DNA of 64,000 nt, taken from Bryopsis sp. KO-2023. Its lineage: Eukaryota > Chlorophyta > Ulvophyceae > Bryopsidales > Bryopsidaceae. Position 1 is the stretch's first letter. Each line of letters starts with the position of its first letter. The notes beneath the pieces were generated by a model. It searched no databases. It saw nothing but the letters and a program-made list of their open reading frames with translations, and was not told the origin of the DNA. Of this stretch, positions 58,500-64,000 are shown one piece after another. Made by a program: the position numbers and the translations under genes. The stretch covers positions 6,696,001 to 6,760,000 of the forward strand of contig BSYQ01000001.1 in NCBI GenBank assembly GCA_030272585.1. The letters are read 5' to 3'.

Positions 58500-59303
58500 G
58501 AGACAACCCGGCTCAACATAATGTCATGATGGACTAATTTAAGTTTGTTTTTGTTTCTTTCAATTTCTAACAGCATCCCATATGTCTGACATTTTCAGCA
58601 GAGGTCACAGTATCTCAACGGCAGGGTAAAATATCGTGTGCGTTCCCTGTTATATGGACACAGGCTCTGAAACAAAGGACTGTTAACCACATCGACGTCT
58701 CGATGAGACGTCACATCTGTCCTAGTGAACGGGATTCGACTCAAATACGCTCGTCGAGCAGCATTCGTTCATCACGCGACGCAAAAGAGAACAACATACG
58801 ACCTCGCGGCATATTTCCACACTCAACGAGAGATTCAGCGGTGATTATCTTTCCTGTTCTTTCCGCTTTTGAGGGCACCAACACTGAACGTGCGGTGCTC
58901 TTGCCAGGAAAGCCTAATTTCCCTGGTTCACACTCAAAAACAATTCGCCTACAAGAAAAAAATTGGCGATTAGAGACTCACGTTTTGTGGCTGAGGTCCA
59001 GCACCGCAGCTCCGAGCATAACGTTAACGGTTGGGCTTTCCACTGGAAGTCGACGGGTGCAGTCGGTTGGTTGGAGTCGCCGCATTCTTACTTGGGACAA
59101 AACTGCTGACAGCCAACAGTAACACAACTGGGACAGGACGATGACGACTGCAACATGCAACAAACAACCCACCAATGCCAGTTTCGATAATGAAAAGACG
59201 AATATGGCTCCCTGAACAGGATTTCGTCGTACCACACACACACTTCGGATAACACTCCTCAGACAACCCCAACCCAGGAAATTCTTGACAGGAGAAAAAA
59301 GGA
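58500..59303. other. Spacer between divergent genes
   Basis: Separates the start codons of the uncharacterised gene and the TCAIM-like gene. A frame of 139 codons at 58703-59122 (+) has no recognisable domain and no splice context, so I do not call it. Confidence 0.4.
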
Positions 59304-62300
59304 ATGCACTGGCGCGCTCTGTTCGCTGCGACGAATCTGCTCAAAATCTCAGCCACCAGTGGTGGGTCAGGAGTTGTGGACGGTGGTTCGTTGTTGCGTC
59401 TGAGTTTGTTTGGGTGAAGTTGGGATGTCGAACCACAGTCGAGGGTTCCCTAGCTCTTAAAACCATTTTTGGTGGCTCTTTTTTCAGGAACTGCAACGTT
59501 CAGTACTAACACAGAGGGCGCTCTGAAAACTTGCCTTCGAGCTTTGTACAAAGCAGTGCACCCAGACCTGTTTCATGATGTTCCAGAACAAAGGGTATGT
59601 CTTGAACAAGCCAAGGCAACTTCACTTGGGTAGAATCCGAACCGAGAATTGTAAGAATGGAAATTGATGGTTACAGAAGGTTATTGTAAAAAGAAGCAAC
59701 CATCCATCAGGCATTATGAGGTGCTATCTTCATAGAAAAACCTGCAAGGATTAAAAAAAAACAGTGGGTAAATTAAAAAAACAATAAAAGTTTATAATTT
59801 AATTAAAAAATGGATAAAAAATTAAGACTTCTGACGGGGGTTGTGGAAAAATGCAGAGCGAGAATGAAAGATCGATGAAGCTTCTCCAGGTAAAGGAAAT
59901 GGGGCTCTATTGCTGTGCGACGGGGGCAAAAACAAATTGAACAACTGCAAGAATGGGAAAATCCATGATGATTCACGTTGCATGCTTTTGATTGATGCTA
60001 TTCTTTAAATCTGTGTTTTATTTTTTGTGACTGAATTCGATCATTTTCTTTGGTTTTTTTGGAAAAGGACTATCTGATTCAAGCGAAAGATGGATTGAAT
60101 GGACTCATGGCCCCCCCTCCGTTTCGCTTTGTGTTTTTTGTCAAAAAGAGTAGAGCTGATGAAAGCAGTTCGGATGAGTCTGACTGTGGAGCATCGGAAT
60201 CTACCTCTCCTACTGCACAGTCAAAGGCAGGTGAATACATGTAAGAAAGATGACCCCCTTTCCCCCCCAAAAAAATTTTTAAAAAATCAAAGTCATCAAA
60301 ATAAAAAATATATTTTAATTGCGTGAGGAGTCATTTGAACATTAAATGTAAGCGGGCTACATTATACTGTCAGTCTCATAAAGCAGGATATCTTAAGGAA
60401 TAATGAAAAAAACGAAATGACCCTGGTCTTCTTGTTTTGTTTTTTTTCATGAAACTATGATTAGTAGATGCTGCTCATCATCTCGACAACCTGTACCGTT
60501 CTGAACGCCAGCAACACAACAAATATCGTGTTCTTGCAAAAGCTGGTGCATGTACTGACAGACATACGGATGTGGCTTGGTGTAACTTTTTTTTTTTTTT
60601 CAAAGGGAGGAGGGTATGTTGATGATTGTTCTGAATGTTGTAGAAACTCCAGTAGAGCGGGTGGAAATCGTCATCCCCCCTCCTCCACGAAATCCTACCG
60701 GAGATAGTCTGCCTCTGGGTGCAAGGCAAGGATTAGCAAAATTGATGGCCGCTGTCGGGGTTCCAAAAGCCTTGCTGCACAATGTGAGTGGAGGAACACA
60801 AATCTATAGAATCGTCAAAATCGAAACGTAGCGAACTCATGATAAGAGACATGTAGATTTGTCAATGAACCGGGAATGTGTATGTTGATTTTCCAGTTGG
60901 CAGTGGAGATAGAATCATCGAGCGATCGGTTGAGGGATTTTTTACCCGAAGCTGCTGAGCATGTACGTTTGCACGAAGCCGAAGGACTGTCTGTGGAGGC
61001 CCAAGTGTCCAATGCGAAATTCGCTCTGAAGCTGGGAAGGCAGGTGCCGTTATTGCTGATTGTGCAATAAAATTCGTCCTTTCTGCTTGTTTCTTGTTCT
61101 CGTTTGGACCCCCAAGTGTCACCAGCTGATTGGTTTTGTAATATCGAGGTGGCCTCCAAACCAAATATAGATTTTATTATTTATATAGGAAATGTGATGG
61201 AGATTTGGGCTTGTGCAACAGGTGAACGTAAGCTTAGGAGAGGTGTGCGAAAGCCTGTCGCCGATGCGAAGGGTTCAATTCTTTGAGGTGAGATTTTTCG
61301 AGAACGGCAGTTTCACTTTCTCTTCCCGACACCCCTCCTCCTCCACATTTCATTCTGGAAAGCCAGTTCAAAAAATTATGAAAGTCTCTATTTTTTTCAT
61401 GCGCAATGGCAGGATTTGGCATGGGCATTGGATCAAGCCCCTGAGGTTGATGTTAGTGGATTATGGATGATGGTGGGGGATGGATCTGGAATCGATGCTA
61501 ATGGCCGATATTGGCTTCCACACAATGACACCAGGCGAGAGTGGGTGGAACACCTAGTGAAGATGGACGTGGATTCAATGAAAATCAGAAGGAAGAGGGT
61601 GGAGGAGGCTCGAAGGTTGGAAACCCATGTTTCTCAAGCCATGGGGGTATATTCGGTTTACACGAGCGATAAGCATCGAATAAGTCCTGCCTACGTTGAT
61701 TTCCTGAAGGTGAGGCTCCGTTGTTTTGTTGCAAGGGAATAAACAGTTGGGGATCGTTAGTTGGGGAGATGTCTTTTTCGACTGTGTAAATTTTGTTCAA
61801 AAAAAAATAAAAATATTACCTGCTTAAAAAAATACATTTGTCACTTCTAAAAAAAAGGGGGGGGGGAGAGGAAAAAGTTCTGGTTCATCAGTTGCATATC
61901 CATGCTTATGATTTATGTATGTGTGTGTGCAGAGGCTGATGGCCTTGGCTGAGAAGAGGGGTCAAATCGGAAATGGTCGATTTCGTGCGATTCCCGTGTG
62001 CTTCGTTCCGGACATGGAGGAAGCCGGTGGCTGCTCCATCAATGCTGATGTTGGCTTTGTGACTGTGGCTTGTCATGTACCTCCCATAGATGTGTATCGT
62101 TTTGTCCAGGTGAATAAATGCACTGGGACCTGGGGGTTCATCGTTTCATGTTTCGTTTCATCTCGGCTGCCTTCTTATAGCGGAAGAAAAAAACAACAGA
62201 CAGCCCTCTTGACCTGACCTGACCGAAACCAGTTTCATGCAAGAAAGTGTTGTAAAATTGTATTTTTGTAATTTTTTTTTGGGGGGGGGAGGAGATCTGA

Positions 62301-62630
62301 AAACAGCAAAGAGGATATTTCTGAATGGAATGTTTTGCTGGTCGATAGAATAACGGTGCCAAGGTGCTGATGTCCCTGGAGCAAAGGCAAAAGGATGCTG
62401 TGGAATTGGAAGCTTTGAAGAACAGGTTGAGACTGAGGCTCAGATTGAGACGGCTGATCAAGAGCCCAGGAATCACTCTAGGGCAATTCAGAGATTGTTG
62501 TGTCAAGCTAGCAAAGCATTCGCCAGCCCTTATGGTTCACACAGATGGATTGTCTCTGCGGGTTGGAAAAAAAAACGGGTTTTCGAAGGGTGGGACGGTC
62601 ATCGACATTGCCTGGGATTTCGAGTTGTGA
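59304..62630 (+). CDS. TCAIM-like mitochondrial protein with degenerate J domain (DUF4460/DUF4461)
   Basis: Ten exons (59304-59382, 59488-59594, 59857-59889, 60068-60230, 60644-60783, 60897-61043, 61222-61287, 61413-61709, 61933-62109, 62349-62630) join in phase to 496 residues, the length I recall for human TCAIM. The start MHWRALFAATNLLKI looks like a mitochondrial signal. A J-like helix has the HPD motif at 51-53 (LYKAVHPDLF), then SMKLLQ and DYLIQAKDGLNGL. The C-terminal half has DLAWALDQAPEVDVSGLWM and ends with LAKHSPALMVHTD and IDIAWDFEL. Human TCAIM is reported to act as a mitochondrial co-chaperone. Exon 1 and its donor (59382) are the least certain part; an alternative start is possible. 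Confidence 0.85.
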
Positions 62631-63352
62631 GGGGTTGAAAAGCCTTTTGTGTTGTCTTGGGGGGGGGAGTGATGATTGTGCAACTCTCCAGATGGGGCGT
62701 TAATTCCTCAACCAAATGTGTGTAAATCTACGAGAGAGATTTCATACCTGTAATGGAGTCGAAAGCAAATGAACCTTGACTCAGAACGGTTGCGGAATAA
62801 ATCATGTCCAGAAATGCAGACTCCCAGCGATCGACCTCGCGGAATATTTCGCCACAAGCTCACTGCAACCTTTACGCAGAAAAGCAGGAGAGCATATTGC
62901 ACTCTGTGCAGAGTCCGCAAGCGGGATGATGGATGATCCGCGGATACGATTTTCTCGACCAGATGATTGCACTTCCCACTCGTGAGGCCCCATAACTCTC
63001 CGTACTTCTTGAACGTCAAAGTCGTCCACAAATGTTAATGCATCCCTGCATGTACCCCACATTGAATTTCTCGTGGATCCAATATGCACTCCAACAATCG
63101 AACACAGCCAATATGAAATGATCAACGCGTGCAAGCTCAGGCGAGGAAATGCTTTTGCTGCAGGGATGACATAATCTTGTCGTTAACGGCGACGTCTGGA
63201 GCGGGAAATGCAGTTCTTTCACTGTAAGACACCCAACAGACCATCGATTCCCACAACGCATAACGCCCACCAAACTGACATCAACACCCAAACTTTCCTT
63301 GGTCGGGATGCTCTGACACAAGCTCCAGAAGTGCATGTAACCGGGATTTTTC
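62631..63352. other. Intergenic region, possible unrecognised exons
   Basis: Contains a G9 run near 62662. A minus-strand open frame (63134-62802) with DALTFVDDFDVQEV looks coding-like but matches no family I know, and its splice ends are unclear. Confidence 0.3.
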
Positions 63353-63962
63353 TTGGGGTTGATTCACAGGCAAGATGTGGCCTGCTCAGAGGGATGCTCT
63401 GGAGACTTGACTGTTGGAGTGAGGGAATGGATGACCAAAGAATGTTCTGCAATTGGATACAATGCCTGTCAAGTTGCATTCGTGCATACTTGCAGTATCA
63501 GTGAGGGACAGGTGATGACCGCTGACCCTCGCACCGATACAACCCTTTCTCGACACTCCCTTGCAAGGACAATAATTAAAGCCAGCAATCCAAAGCAAAA
63601 ATCGGGAGAAGGTTGCCATCCTGCTTCTGATCCCTATATATGTCCTTATCTCTTGGCTGTGATTTCTCAGGATACAGATGTTTTCCGGAAGTTGCTGATT
63701 CAAGCCTTCCATATTCTTCATCATGTTAAATCAATCATGATATTGAACAAAGATCCTGACGCTCCACACAATCTTTCAGGTCAGTGTAAAGCACTGGAGC
63801 CCTTTTTTTGGAAAAGCTGAAACACTAGCTGAAAATAAGACTCTGTGGCTGGATGAGGCAGTCAAAATCACTGCCCAACATTTTTCAAGGAAAGCTTTGT
63901 GCACCAAACCTTCTCAGGCTTCTGACAACCCACCACTGATGTGCATGGATTCAAAAGTTTGA
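63353..63962 (+). CDS. 3' end of an unidentified plus-strand gene (uncertain)
   Basis: An open frame from 63353 contains DPYICPYLLAVISQD and FRKLLIQAFHILHH. A likely last exon, 63780-63962, follows an acceptor TCTTTCAG and reads VSVKHWSPFFGKAETLAENK before a TGA at 63960-63962. A short intron starting near 63725 would join them in frame. The first exons may lie further left, among the sequences before 63353. I do not recognise the family. Confidence 0.35.
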
Positions 63963-64000
63963 CAGAGACATCAGCCCTGTTTTGTTTTTCTCTGTTTGGC

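Noticed and set aside
58703..59122. 139-codon plus-strand frame between divergent genes
   Set aside because: No domain, and it lies where the two promoters are expected.

Overview
The window is nuclear DNA of a eukaryote. Its genes are split by GT-AG introns of about 100 to 730 bp, plus one GC-AG intron, and their products are eukaryotic: the snoRNP core protein NOP58, an SRA-SET histone methyltransferase, a four-repeat cyclic-nucleotide-type ion channel and a TCAIM-like mitochondrial J-protein. Large Ty3/Gypsy chromovirus-type retrotransposons occupy the middle. I would guess an alga or other protist, but nothing I can read fixes the lineage.

Left part (1-26936). NOP58 lies on the minus strand and runs off the left edge. 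One of its introns carries three tandem box C/D snoRNAs of the U43/snR70 type, which guide 2'-O-methylation of the CCGCCCGTC stretch of 18S rRNA. A small minus-strand gene (87 aa) and a 14-exon oligopeptidase B gene diverge from a 73-bp spacer. An SRA-SET (SUVH-like) gene follows at 11347-14608. After a mostly empty stretch, a 12-exon minus-strand gene (18434-26936) encodes a predicted 2166-residue channel: four six-helix pore modules in one chain, three with a cyclic-nucleotide-binding fold. The pores and ligand pockets differ strongly between repeats.

Middle (27397-51790). A 57-bp satellite array holds a three-level nest of LTR retrotransposons. Element 1 (27823-50132, +) is split by element 2 (30349-45532, -), which is split by element 3 (34391-43502, -). 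Each has a 5-bp target duplication and LTR pairs that look identical. Elements 1 and 2 each have one open gag-pol frame apart from the nested insertion; element 3 is about 9.1 kb with no gag or pol. Element 2, and element 1 in eroded form, carries a Dam-like N6-adenine-methyltransferase segment between the Gag zinc knuckle and the protease. The right half of the array has two further insertions: a 463-bp inverted-repeat element containing a tRNA-like segment, and a 410-bp solo LTR.

Right part (51790-64000). This holds a partly resolved minus-strand gene for a DoxX/SURF4-like membrane protein with a proline-rich insertion, a second satellite of about 72 bp, two long fold-back hairpins, an unknown single-exon gene (57567-58499, -), a complete 10-exon TCAIM-like gene (59304-62630, +) and the end of an unidentified plus-strand gene.

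CDS coordinates are overall spans. Exon joins were read by eye from splice signals and reading phase; where the exons are listed, the phases add up without a break.
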